From an uncultured Selenomonadales bacterium (GTDB lineage Bacteria; Bacillota; Negativicutes; Selenomonadales; Selenomonadaceae), in the NCBI GenBank assembly GCA_947167555.1, contig CAMVIO010000153.1:1-5340 (forward strand): DNA of 5,340 bases, in the 5' to 3' direction. Positions 1 through 5,295 of the stretch are shown here, piece by piece. A program made the translations under genes and the position numbers. Under the pieces are notes generated by a model, which ran no database searches, had not been told where the DNA came from, and saw only the letters and a program-made list of their open reading frames with translations. The first letter of the stretch is position 1; every line of letters starts with the position of its first letter.

Positions 1-653
1 ATATCGAGGACGAGTTTCCGCCCCATCTCCATGGCTTTTTTGCAATCTTTCGGGAAATGTTCCGCGCGCCACGCGGCTTTTTCCTCCTCCGAAAAGACTT
101 CGCAGACATATTTGCCGTAATCGTCGAATTGGTACGTGTTGAAGGAATAAAGGATTTGCGGCTTTTGGAAGTAATTTTCGAGGAATATTTCAAAAAGCCC
201 CATGTACTTTTGATAGCCGTCCCGGATCATTTCGTCCTCTTTCACGTTCATCGTGTAAACGCAGGCCGTCGGAATCTTTCGCTCTACTAAATTTGGATAG
301 CCGTGCTTGTACTGCATATACGGGAAGAAGAACCGCTCATAGAAGGAGTGGAGCTGTCCCGTGATCGTGCGGTAATAAATCGGCGAGCCGAAGACGACGG
401 CATCGGCCTCCCGCAGCTTTTCGAGCACGTCGTGAAGGCCGTCGCGCACGGCGCATCTGCCGTAGCTCGGACCGTCCTTCCGCTTGCAGGCAAAGCAGCT
501 CACGCAGCCCGTGTATTTCAGCCCATAGAGATTGATCCGTTCCGTTACGGCCTCGGGCGCGGCTTCTTTGACGCCCTCCAGCACCTTGTCCAGGAGTGTC
601 GCCGTATTCCTGTTGCGGCGCGGGCTTCCATTGATGGCGTAGACTTTTTTCAT
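1..653 (-). CDS. Flavodoxin-fold NAD(P)H-dependent FMN reductase-like protein, 3' end outside window
   Basis: Translation of the minus strand from the ATG at 653 stays open to the window edge (217 complete codons), so the C-terminus is missing. Residues 4-20 (VYAINGSPRRNRNTATL) form the beta1 strand and phosphate-binding loop of flavodoxin-like FMN reductases. Residues 88-101 (FGSPIYYRTITGQL) match the second flavin-contact segment, GSPIYxxxxxGxL. Residues 50-67 hold four cysteines spaced C-x2-C-x2-C-x10-C, resembling the cluster of iron-sulfur flavoproteins but with a longer last gap. The family binds FMN and moves electrons from NAD(P)H or ferredoxin to flavin, quinone or other small acceptors in the cytosol; the substrate here is unknown. 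The start is set by AAGGGAG at 662-668 (minus strand), 8 bases before the ATG. In-frame ATGs at 671 and 677 are unlikely because they precede or overlap that site. It is divergent from the LysR gene, the usual layout for a regulated target. Confidence 0.85.
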   Translation of the reverse strand, partial: MKKVYAINGSPRRNRNTATLLDKVLEGVKEAAPEAVTERINLYGLKYTGCVSCFACKRKDGPSYGRCAVRDGLHDVLEKLREADAVVFGSPIYYRTITGQLHSFYERFFFPYMQYKHGYPNLVERKIPTACVYTMNVKEDEMIRDGYQKYMGLFEIFLENYFQKPQILYSFNTYQFDDYGKYVCEVFSEEEKAAWRAEHFPKDCKKAMEMGRKLVLD

Positions 654-763
654 GATGAACGCTCCCTTCATGTTCATAGATGAATTGCTTCTGCGTTCAT
701 TGTATGATAATATCTGCATAATGGAAAATACATTATTGTTCATGAGAGGATAACCGGAAAGTT
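654..763. promoter_or_regulatory. Divergent control region between the flavin reductase and LysR genes
   Basis: This 110-bp non-coding, AT-rich gap must hold promoters for both divergent genes. A possible plus-strand promoter is TTGCTT (685-690), a 17-bp spacer and TAATAT (708-713); both boxes match consensus only partly. The hexamer GTTCAT occurs at 672-677, 695-700 and 738-743, with its complement ATGAAC at 655-660. TTCATAGATGAA (673-684) is a near-perfect small palindrome. LysR regulators typically bind such shared regions to repress themselves and activate the divergent gene; that this happens here is inferred from layout. Confidence 0.5.
718..736. promoter_or_regulatory. Candidate LysR operator, 19-bp dyad
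   Basis: ATAATG (718-723) and CATTAT (731-736) are perfect inverted 6-bp arms around a 7-bp AT-rich centre. Overall size and placement, 27 bases before the LysR start, resemble LysR-family sites of the ATAC-N7-GTAT type, though the strict T-N11-A spacing is not met. A second dyad, TATG (703-706) with CATA (717-720), overlaps its left edge. Function is inferred. Confidence 0.4.
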
Positions 764-1627
764 ATGTTATCGCATAATCTGCGTATATTCCTGGATGTCG
801 CCGATCGACAGAGCATCACTGAGACGGCGAACGCCCGCTATATTTCCCAGCCCGCCGTCAGCAAGGCCATACAGTCGCTGGAAAAGGAGCTGAACTTAAA
901 GCTCTTTTATCGTGACAAGAAAAACGGCATGATTCCCACCGACGCGGGGCAAAAGATCCTCCTGCTTGCGAGGCAGATGGAGGATTTGGAGAACCGGATC
1001 CGCCAGACGGCGTTTCGAGAGAACCATTTTATCGGCGGCAGGCTTCGCGTCGCCTCCGTTCCCGTCACCACTGCCGTTCTGCTGTCCAAAGCGCTCCGGC
1101 AATACCGCGAAAAATATCCCTCTGTATCCGTAGAGATCAGGGAAGGGACGCCCGCAGCCGTCAAGAAGATGGTGGAGGAACACGCCGTGGATTTCGCCGT
1201 CACTTACGCGCCCTTCGGCAATCTGGCGACCGAGGTGCTCATCGAGGACGAAATGGTGGGACTCCTTCCGACGGATTCCCCAGAGGAAACCGTCGACCTG
1301 AAAAAAGACGCGGGGCGATTGGTTCTCTGCCGCGCCGGATTGGAAACGGCGATGGAAAAGCTGCCCTCCCGATACAAGGAGGATTTCGCCCGCAGCCTGC
1401 TGGTGCAGGACGCCCAAACCGTGGTCCGCATGGTGGAGGAAGGAAACGGCGTCGGCCTCATCTCTCGATTCACCCTTTCACCGATTCCTCACCGCTTACG
1501 TATCTGCCCGGTCATTCCGGCCATCGGAACGCAGATTGGGTTGATTGCCTGCGATCTAAATGATCTGACGCCGGTCGCCGGAGAATTTACACGGATGATA
1601 CGGGAAATATCCAAAAATCTTCTTTGA
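764..1627 (+). CDS. LysR-family transcriptional regulator
   Basis: The product has 287 residues, close to the usual 290-310 for LysR regulators. The N-terminal winged helix-turn-helix spans about residues 1-62, with the recognition segment YISQPAVSKAIQSLEKELNLKLFYR (residues 26-50, split here: YISQPAVSKAIQ, then SLEKELNLKLFYR) and the family's PTDAG at 58-62. A linker helix follows to about residue 88. From about residue 92 (GRLRVASVPV) begins the periplasmic-binding-like effector domain, with its typical HAVDFAVTY and GNGVGLISR segments. The effector is not evident. The start at 764 gives the conserved LxxFLDVADxxSIT opening. The best ribosome site, GAGAGGA (744-750), lies 13 bases away, slightly long, so translation may be modest. 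It is divergent from the flavin reductase, its likely target. No clear terminator follows the stop codon. Confidence 0.93.
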   Translation: MLSHNLRIFLDVADRQSITETANARYISQPAVSKAIQSLEKELNLKLFYRDKKNGMIPTDAGQKILLLARQMEDLENRIRQTAFRENHFIGGRLRVASVPVTTAVLLSKALRQYREKYPSVSVEIREGTPAAVKKMVEEHAVDFAVTYAPFGNLATEVLIEDEMVGLLPTDSPEETVDLKKDAGRLVLCRAGLETAMEKLPSRYKEDFARSLLVQDAQTVVRMVEEGNGVGLISRFTLSPIPHRLRICPVIPAIGTQIGLIACDLNDLTPVAGEFTRMIREISKNLL

Positions 1628-1719
1628 GCAGTATTTTAAGCATTTGCTTTAAGCTACAAAATCTTAAACCAAAAACGTTCTTCGCTCCTGATATTCATGA
1701 TAAGAATTGGCAAAAACTG

Positions 1720-1728
1720 TGGTATACT
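1720..1728 (+). promoter_or_regulatory. Extended -10 promoter for the MerR-GNAT unit
   Basis: TGGTATACT carries a good -10 hexamer (TATACT, 1723-1728) preceded by TG one base upstream, the extended -10 signature of sigma-A promoters. No convincing -35 box sits 17 bp upstream, which fits an extended -10 type. TTGGCA at 1707-1712 is too close to pair with it, but could pair with TATTCT (1731-1736) at 18 bp. Transcription would start near 1735 and leave a leader of about 60 bases before the MerR start. Confidence 0.55.
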
Positions 1729-1794
1729 ATTATTCTATCAAGCAATAGCACTTGCCGGTCAATCGTTTTTTGATATTTTTGGGGAGGGTCCAAT

Positions 1795-2193
1795 ATGTAC
1801 ACGATGCGGGAGGTCTGCAAGGAAACCGGCATGACCTATGAAGGGCTGAAATTCTACTGCAACCAGGGGCTTGTCCCGAACGTCAAACGGGACAAGAACA
1901 ACCGCCGCGTCTTTGACGAGCACGCCATGTGCTGGGTGAAAAGCCTTTCCTGCCTGAAAAACTGCGAAATGAGCATCGCCGAGATGCAGCAATACCTCGC
2001 CTATTGCCTCGAAGGGCCGTCTTCGATTCCCGTGCGGAAGAAGATGCTGGCAAAAAAGCAGGACGAACTGCGGGAAAAAATCAAGCTGCTGCAGGAGGCG
2101 GTGGATTACATCGACTGGAAGCAGCTGCTGTACGACGATATATTGTCGGGCAAGCAGGAATACCATAGCGACCTGGTTTCGGCGGAAGAGTGA
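1795..2193 (+). CDS. Small MerR-family transcriptional regulator, cysteine-rich
   Basis: The product has 132 residues, within the usual range for short MerR proteins. Residues 1-40 show the MerR winged-helix start: YTMREVCKETGMTYEGLKFYCNQGL matches YTIGEVAKxTGLTxxTLRYYExxGL (residues 2-26), followed by R34-range basic residues and RRVFDE (37-42). CEMSIAEMQQYL (57-68) matches the family's GMSLxEIxxYL. Residues about 80-112 form a charged helix expected to be the dimer coiled coil. The first 71 residues contain six cysteines (8, 22, 46, 53, 57, 71), unusually many; there is no clear C-terminal effector domain. GGGGAGG (1781-1787), 7 bases before the ATG, fixes the start. MerR proteins bind spaced dyads and remodel promoters. 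It is followed after 12 bases by the GNAT gene, so it likely controls its own unit. Confidence 0.9.
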   Translation: MYTMREVCKETGMTYEGLKFYCNQGLVPNVKRDKNNRRVFDEHAMCWVKSLSCLKNCEMSIAEMQQYLAYCLEGPSSIPVRKKMLAKKQDELREKIKLLQEAVDYIDWKQLLYDDILSGKQEYHSDLVSAEE

Positions 2194-2205
2194 AAGGAGA
2201 ACGTC

Positions 2206-2688
2206 ATGAGAGCAAGAAAATACACTGAGGCGGATTTGCCCGCCATGATCCCCATTTGGAATGAGATCGTGGAGGAAGGCATCGCTTTTCCGCAAGAGGA
2301 ACTGCTGACCATGGAAACGGGGCGGGAATTCTTTGCCGCGCAAAGCCATACGGCTGTCATCGAAGACGAGACGGGGACAATCCTCGGTCTCTATATCCTC
2401 CATCCCAACAATATCGGCCGCTGTTCCCATATCTGCAACGCCAGTTATGCGGTCAGCTCCGCCAGCCGCGGCAAGCATATCGGCGAGAAGCTGGTGCTGG
2501 ACTGCATTCGGGAAGCAAAACGGCTCGGATTCCTGATCCTGCAGTTCAACGCCGTGGTGGAAAGCAATATCCATGCCCGGCATCTTTACGAGCGCATCGG
2601 CTTTCACCAACTCGGGACCATCCCCAAGGGATTTCGGATGAAGGACGGCCATTACGAAAATATCTGCCCCTATTACTATGCGCTTTGA
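2206..2688 (+). CDS. GNAT-family N-acetyltransferase
   Basis: The product has 160 residues, the normal size for a single GNAT domain, which moves an acetyl group from acetyl-CoA to an amine. It opens with the common RKYTEADLPAMIPIWNEIVE (residues 4-23, first strand and helix). Motif A is at about 81-96, with the acetyl-CoA pyrophosphate loop RGKHIG (88-93). Motif B covers N115 to F133, with NIHARHLYERIGF (121-133), the usual NxxAxxLYEKxGF. The tail (GFRMKDGHYENICPYYYAL, 142-160) recalls the amino-acid or phosphinothricin acetyltransferase-like branch, but the substrate cannot be read from sequence. AAAGGAG (2193-2199) sits 6 bases before the ATG and overlaps the MerR stop codon. The 12-base gap argues for cotranscription with MerR. 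Confidence 0.92.
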   Translation: MRARKYTEADLPAMIPIWNEIVEEGIAFPQEELLTMETGREFFAAQSHTAVIEDETGTILGLYILHPNNIGRCSHICNASYAVSSASRGKHIGEKLVLDCIREAKRLGFLILQFNAVVESNIHARHLYERIGFHQLGTIPKGFRMKDGHYENICPYYYAL

Positions 2689-2712
2689 TACTGACAAGGG
2701 CGCAAATATATC
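2685..2712 (+). promoter_or_regulatory. Possible weak promoter ahead of the AEC carrier gene
   Basis: TTGATA (2685-2690, five of six matches to TTGACA) and TATATC (2707-2712, four of six matches to TATAAT) are 16 bp apart. The -35 box overlaps the GNAT stop codon. It could give the carrier gene transcription of its own, but read-through from the MerR promoter is equally possible because no terminator separates the genes. Confidence 0.35.
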
Positions 2713-2729
2713 TTCTTCCCGTAAACAGT

Positions 2730-2742
2730 GGGGATTTTCCCC
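2730..2742 (+). other. Short G/C hairpin in the leader of the AEC carrier gene
   Basis: GGGGA (2730-2734) and TCCCC (2738-2742) pair perfectly around a TTT loop. The stem ends 5 bases before the ATAGGAGA ribosome site at 2747-2754. There is no T run after it, so it is not an intrinsic terminator. It may affect message stability or translation, or be incidental. Confidence 0.35.
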
Positions 2743-2762
2743 CCCGATAGGAGACTTGTTCC

Positions 2763-3716
2763 ATGCTTGAATTTGTCCTGCAGGCGGCGGAGGCCATGTT
2801 CCCGATTATCGCGCTGGTGGCGCTGGGCAGCTTCTTGAGTCGGGCAGGCTGGTTCGACGCGGTCAGCGGCGCGTTGATCGCGCGGCTCGTCACCGTGATT
2901 TCCCTGCCGTGCTCGATTTTTATTGGCCTGACGCAGAATTTCACCGCCGAGAAATTGGCGGCGCTTTTGCCCGATACGGTTCTGCCCGTCGCCTCCATGC
3001 TGCTGGCAATGGTCGTGGGCGGCGCCGCCGCGCGGTTCCTGGATATCCGCCCGGGGCGGCGGGGCGCGTTTCAGGTCAATTATTTCATTTCCAATACCAT
3101 GTTCATCGGCCTGCCGGTGAATCTCGCGCTGTTCGGCGATGAGAGCGTCCCGGCGGTCATGCTGTATTACGTTGTCAATACGCTGCTCTTTTGGACGCTG
3201 GGCGTCAATATCATCGTCGGCGACGTCGCACGGAAGCGGGAACGATTCTTTTCCATGGACACCCTGCGAAAAATCTTGTCCCCGTCGCTTTTGGCGTTTA
3301 TCGGAGCCATCCTGTTCGTCCTCGCCGGCTTTTCCCTGCCCGACTGCCTACGGGCGACGCTTCGCTATACGGGAAACATGACCACGCCGCTGTCGCTGCT
3401 TTTCATCGGCATGGAGGTAGGGCGCATTTCCCTGCGGGAATTCCGTTTTGAAAAGGATATCGTCTGGGGCCTCGTCGGGCGGTATCTCGTCTGCCCGCTG
3501 GCCGTGCTGGCGCTCACGCCCGTCTTTCCTGCCTCGTCCCTTTCCGTCAAGGTCTTCACCATGCAGGCTGCCATGCCCGCCATGACCATGCTGACTATCG
3601 TGGCGAAGCAGTACAAGGCGGACAGTCAATACACCGCCGCGCTTTCTTTCATTACCATCTTGTTCGGCCTCGTGGTCATCCCGTTTTATATGACGATTGT
3701 GAATTTGTATTTTTGA
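2763..3716 (+). CDS. AEC (auxin efflux carrier) family membrane transporter
   Basis: The product has 317 residues, the usual size for bacterial AEC carriers, and is very hydrophobic with about ten membrane segments (roughly 12-27, 37-56, 70-92, 105-124, 128-153, 173-192, 205-219, 232-254, 264-282, 290-314). Family marks are NYFISNTMFIGLPVNLALFG (residues 106-125) with the conserved N-xxFIGLP, TTPLSLLFIGMEVG (207-220), and MQAAMPAMTML (267-277) followed by AKQYKAD (281-287). The two halves show the inverted-repeat plan of this fold, each with a proline-broken helix. Bacterial members move organic acids such as malate or other small anions across the inner membrane; which one is unknown here. 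ATAGGAGA (2747-2754), 8 bases before the ATG, fixes the start. It is 74 bases after the GNAT gene and ends before a strong hairpin terminator. Confidence 0.92.
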   Translation: MLEFVLQAAEAMFPIIALVALGSFLSRAGWFDAVSGALIARLVTVISLPCSIFIGLTQNFTAEKLAALLPDTVLPVASMLLAMVVGGAAARFLDIRPGRRGAFQVNYFISNTMFIGLPVNLALFGDESVPAVMLYYVVNTLLFWTLGVNIIVGDVARKRERFFSMDTLRKILSPSLLAFIGAILFVLAGFSLPDCLRATLRYTGNMTTPLSLLFIGMEVGRISLREFRFEKDIVWGLVGRYLVCPLAVLALTPVFPASSLSVKVFTMQAAMPAMTMLTIVAKQYKADSQYTAALSFITILFGLVVIPFYMTIVNLYF

Positions 3717-3781
3717 CGCGGTCCGGAGAGCAGGTCGGCGGGCTTGTACTCGCATGGTCGAAAGAATAACGCCGATTCCCA

Positions 3782-3816
3782 AAAGGCCGGAACCTCTTTT
3801 TGAGGCTCCGGCCTTT
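3782..3816 (+). terminator. Rho-independent terminator after the AEC gene, possibly two-way
   Basis: AAAGGCCGGA (3782-3791) pairs with TCCGGCCTTT (3807-3816). After one A-C mismatch, CCTC (3793-3796) pairs with GAGG (3802-3805) around a TTTTT loop. The stem is long and G+C rich. The T run on the plus strand is short (TTT, inside the stem), and on the minus strand TTTT leads out, so it could stop transcription from either side. It lies 65 bases after the AEC stop and separates this unit from the Fic locus. Confidence 0.85.
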
Positions 3817-3886
3817 GCATGACGCCCGTTCCGAAGGTTCGGGTCGCTCGCTTGCCATATTGTTTTTCAGACCTGCAAATGTTTTG

Positions 3887-3915
3887 TTGACAAAAATCTG
3901 TAATCGTATTACGCT
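3887..3915 (+). promoter_or_regulatory. Candidate Fic promoter with a perfect -35 box
   Basis: TTGACA (3887-3892) is a perfect -35 hexamer. At 17 bp the -10 position reads TACGCT (3910-3915), a weak match. A better -10-like sequence, TATAAG (3928-3933), has no good -35 partner. If the first pair is used, transcription starts near 3922 and the whole hairpin array is in the 5' untranslated leader, about 160 bases long. Confidence 0.45.
3900..3912. promoter_or_regulatory. Palindromic candidate operator between -35 and -10
   Basis: GTAATCGTATTAC has perfect 5-bp arms (GTAAT, ATTAC) around CGT. It fills the spacer of the candidate promoter and overlaps the first bases of the -10 position, where a bound repressor would block polymerase. 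The binding protein is unknown. Confidence 0.4.
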
Positions 3916-3950
3916 AAAACCATATATTATAAGGGATAAAACGGGAAAAG

Positions 3951-4070
3951 GCAGCTATGAAAAAAATGGTGTTTTTTCATAGTTAAATTTTCTGCTATGA
4001 AAAAAACGGCATTTTTTCATAGCAAGATTATCACCTGTGAAAAAAACGGCGATTTTTCATAGGCGACGGA
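3951..4070. repeat. Three tandem 40-bp units, each with an A-tract/T-tract hairpin
   Basis: The units are 3951-3990, 3991-4030 and 4031-4070, with exactly 40-bp spacing. Each has a 28-bp conserved core (3955-3982, 3995-4022, 4035-4062) and a 12-bp variable part. Cores differ at 3 or 4 of 28 positions in pairwise comparison. Unit 1 pairs CTATGAAAAAA with TTTTTTCATAG around ATGGTG. Unit 2 pairs GCTATGAAAAAA with TTTTTTCATAGC, a perfect 12-bp stem, around ACGGCA. Unit 3 pairs CCTGTGAAAAA with TTTTTCATAGG, with one G-T pair (4037/4060). The array ends 6 bases before the AAAGGA ribosome site of the Fic gene (unit 3 stem ends at 4063, site starts at 4070). Pairing is kept while loops and flanks vary, so the palindrome itself is probably what matters, as protein binding sites or RNA hairpins. 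No match to a named element is recognised. Confidence 0.9.
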
Positions 4071-4083
4071 AAGGACGAAATGT

Positions 4084-5295
4084 ATGCCTTCGGAAAGATT
4101 ACTGACTGTGTTCCGTCAAGATGAAGAAAGATGGAAAAAACTGTATAACGACCTCTATCATTTTCCACTGTCACGGCATATTGACATCCCCATCCGTCAA
4201 TTATCGGCGAATCGCGACTATCCCGCCTTTTTCTATTACACGGATAAACTCACGTCTGTCTTGACCGACATAACGGCTGAAATAAGAAAACTGCTGGCCA
4301 TCTTGGGATCCATACCGCATGTGGCTGTCGAACAATTCCAACGCGCTTGTCTCGTGGAAGAAATTCTGTCCAGCAATGACATCGAAGGCGTCCATAGTAC
4401 GCGAAAGGAAATCAATACGGCAATCGACGAACAGGGAAATGCCTCCGGCGCGGCAAATGTACGGTTCTGGAGTATCGTCAACAAATACCAAAAGCTGGAA
4501 AGTAAAGAAAAGATTTCTTTTTCGTCCAGCAAAGAGCTTCGGCAATTTTATGACAGCTTCATCTTGAATGAAGTGCTTCGGGACAATCCCCACAACCAGC
4601 CGGATGGGATTATTTTTCGCAAAAATACGGTGGACGTGTGGTCAAAAACAAAAGTCATCCATCACGGCGTCTTCCCCGAAGAGAAGATCGTCGCTTATAT
4701 GGACGAAGCGCTGAAATTCCTGAACGACGAAGATATTTCCGGCTTGGTGCGGGTCGCCGCTTTTCATTATTTATTTGGTTATATTCATCCCTTTTACGAT
4801 GGAAACGGAAGAACGGCGCGGTTCATTTCTTCCTATTATTTAGCGAGAATGTTGCATCCGTTGGTAGCGATTCGGCTCTCCATCACCATCAAAAAGTCTC
4901 TGACGAGATATTACAAGCTGTTTGAGGAAACAAATGCCTATGGAAACTGCGGCGACTTGACGCCGTTTATCGAAGGGTTTCTTGCGTGGATACTGAAAAG
5001 CGCAACCCATGTCAATGCAATATTGAAAGACAAGTATAGAAAACTGATCGAGTATGAGAAAAAACTTCACACGCTCAATCTTGCAGGAAAAACAGATTCC
5101 CGAATTTACTACATTTTATTGCAAGCGGCGCTGTTTTCAGGCGATGGCGCAACACTGGAAGAAATTGCTTCCACGCTGCAAAAGTCGTCGCGCACAATAG
5201 ATAATCGTATCAAATCATACCCGCAGGAACACATCATTATCAACAAGACACACCGCGCTTATCGCTATAAGCTGCGGCTGGACTTTTTGAAATAG
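4084..5295 (+). CDS. Class II Fic-domain protein AMP-transferase with C-terminal winged-helix-like region
   Basis: The product has 403 residues. HPFYDGNGRTAR at 235-246 is the complete Fic active-site motif HPFxDGNGRxxR, with catalytic H235, metal-binding D239 and R243/R246 for the nucleotide phosphates. SNDIEG at 97-102 matches the inhibitory helix motif [S/T]xxxE[G/N]; being upstream of the core makes it class II, with E101 expected to block productive ATP binding. The flap lies near 191-202. Residues about 1-80 resemble the Fic N-terminal domain. From about 340 to 400 comes a winged-helix-like tail (ATLEEIASTLQKSSRTIDNRIKS, split here: ATLEEIASTLQ, then KSSRTIDNRIKS). The family usually transfers AMP from ATP to target proteins, and sometimes removes it. 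AAAGGA (4070-4075), 8 bases before the ATG, fixes the start. The gene looks more AT-rich than its neighbours (about 45% G+C in 4141-4200), hinting at separate ancestry. No antitoxin gene is adjacent. Confidence 0.95.
   Translation: MPSERLLTVFRQDEERWKKLYNDLYHFPLSRHIDIPIRQLSANRDYPAFFYYTDKLTSVLTDITAEIRKLLAILGSIPHVAVEQFQRACLVEEILSSNDIEGVHSTRKEINTAIDEQGNASGAANVRFWSIVNKYQKLESKEKISFSSSKELRQFYDSFILNEVLRDNPHNQPDGIIFRKNTVDVWSKTKVIHHGVFPEEKIVAYMDEALKFLNDEDISGLVRVAAFHYLFGYIHPFYDGNGRTARFISSYYLARMLHPLVAIRLSITIKKSLTRYYKLFEETNAYGNCGDLTPFIEGFLAWILKSATHVNAILKDKYRKLIEYEKKLHTLNLAGKTDSRIYYILLQAALFSGDGATLEEIASTLQKSSRTIDNRIKSYPQEHIIINKTHRAYRYKLRLDFLK

Larger units (their letters stand above)
3817..4083 (+). other. 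Non-coding leader region of the Fic gene
   Basis: Together with 3717-3781 this makes the longest gene-free stretch of the window, 367 bases between the AEC stop and the Fic start. 3717-3781 holds nothing recognisable before the terminator. From about 3850 the base composition turns AT-rich. It contains a TTGACA box, a 13-bp palindrome, an AT-rich patch at 3921-3932 and the three 40-bp hairpin units described separately. Short open frames here (for example 3800-3982) lack a family resemblance and a good ribosome site and run through the repeats, so none is called as a gene. Confidence 0.7.

Noticed and set aside
303..683. 126-codon plus-strand frame across the flavin reductase gene
   Set aside because: Antisense to the recognisable flavodoxin-fold protein; its translation has no family features.
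896..1417. 173-codon minus-strand frame inside the LysR gene
   Set aside because: Fully antisense to a clear LysR protein, with no family motif and no ribosome site.
1633..1654. Hairpin TTAAGC/AAGCA-TT-TGCTT after the LysR gene as a terminator
   Set aside because: Arms are only 5-6 bp, A/T-rich and not followed by a T run; probably chance.
1707..1728. Promoter made of TTGGCA and TATACT upstream of MerR
   Set aside because: The spacer is only 10 bp; the extended -10 reading is better.
1759..2697. Long open frame (312 codons) on the minus strand opposite the MerR and GNAT genes
   Set aside because: It spans two well-supported genes on the other strand and the gap between them, shows no known family pattern, and is explained by the codon bias of G+C-rich genes.
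3800..3982. 60-codon plus-strand frame from the terminator loop into the first hairpin unit
   Set aside because: It starts inside a terminator, crosses the promoter region and ends in a repeat, and resembles no known protein.
3955..4063. Series of intrinsic terminators or attenuators
   Set aside because: The stems are almost all A-T pairs and the T runs belong to the stem itself; there is no G+C-rich stem followed by a free T run.
3951..4070. CRISPR array
   Set aside because: The variable parts are only 12 bp, there are only three units, the repeats are full palindromes with A/T tracts, and no cas gene is present.
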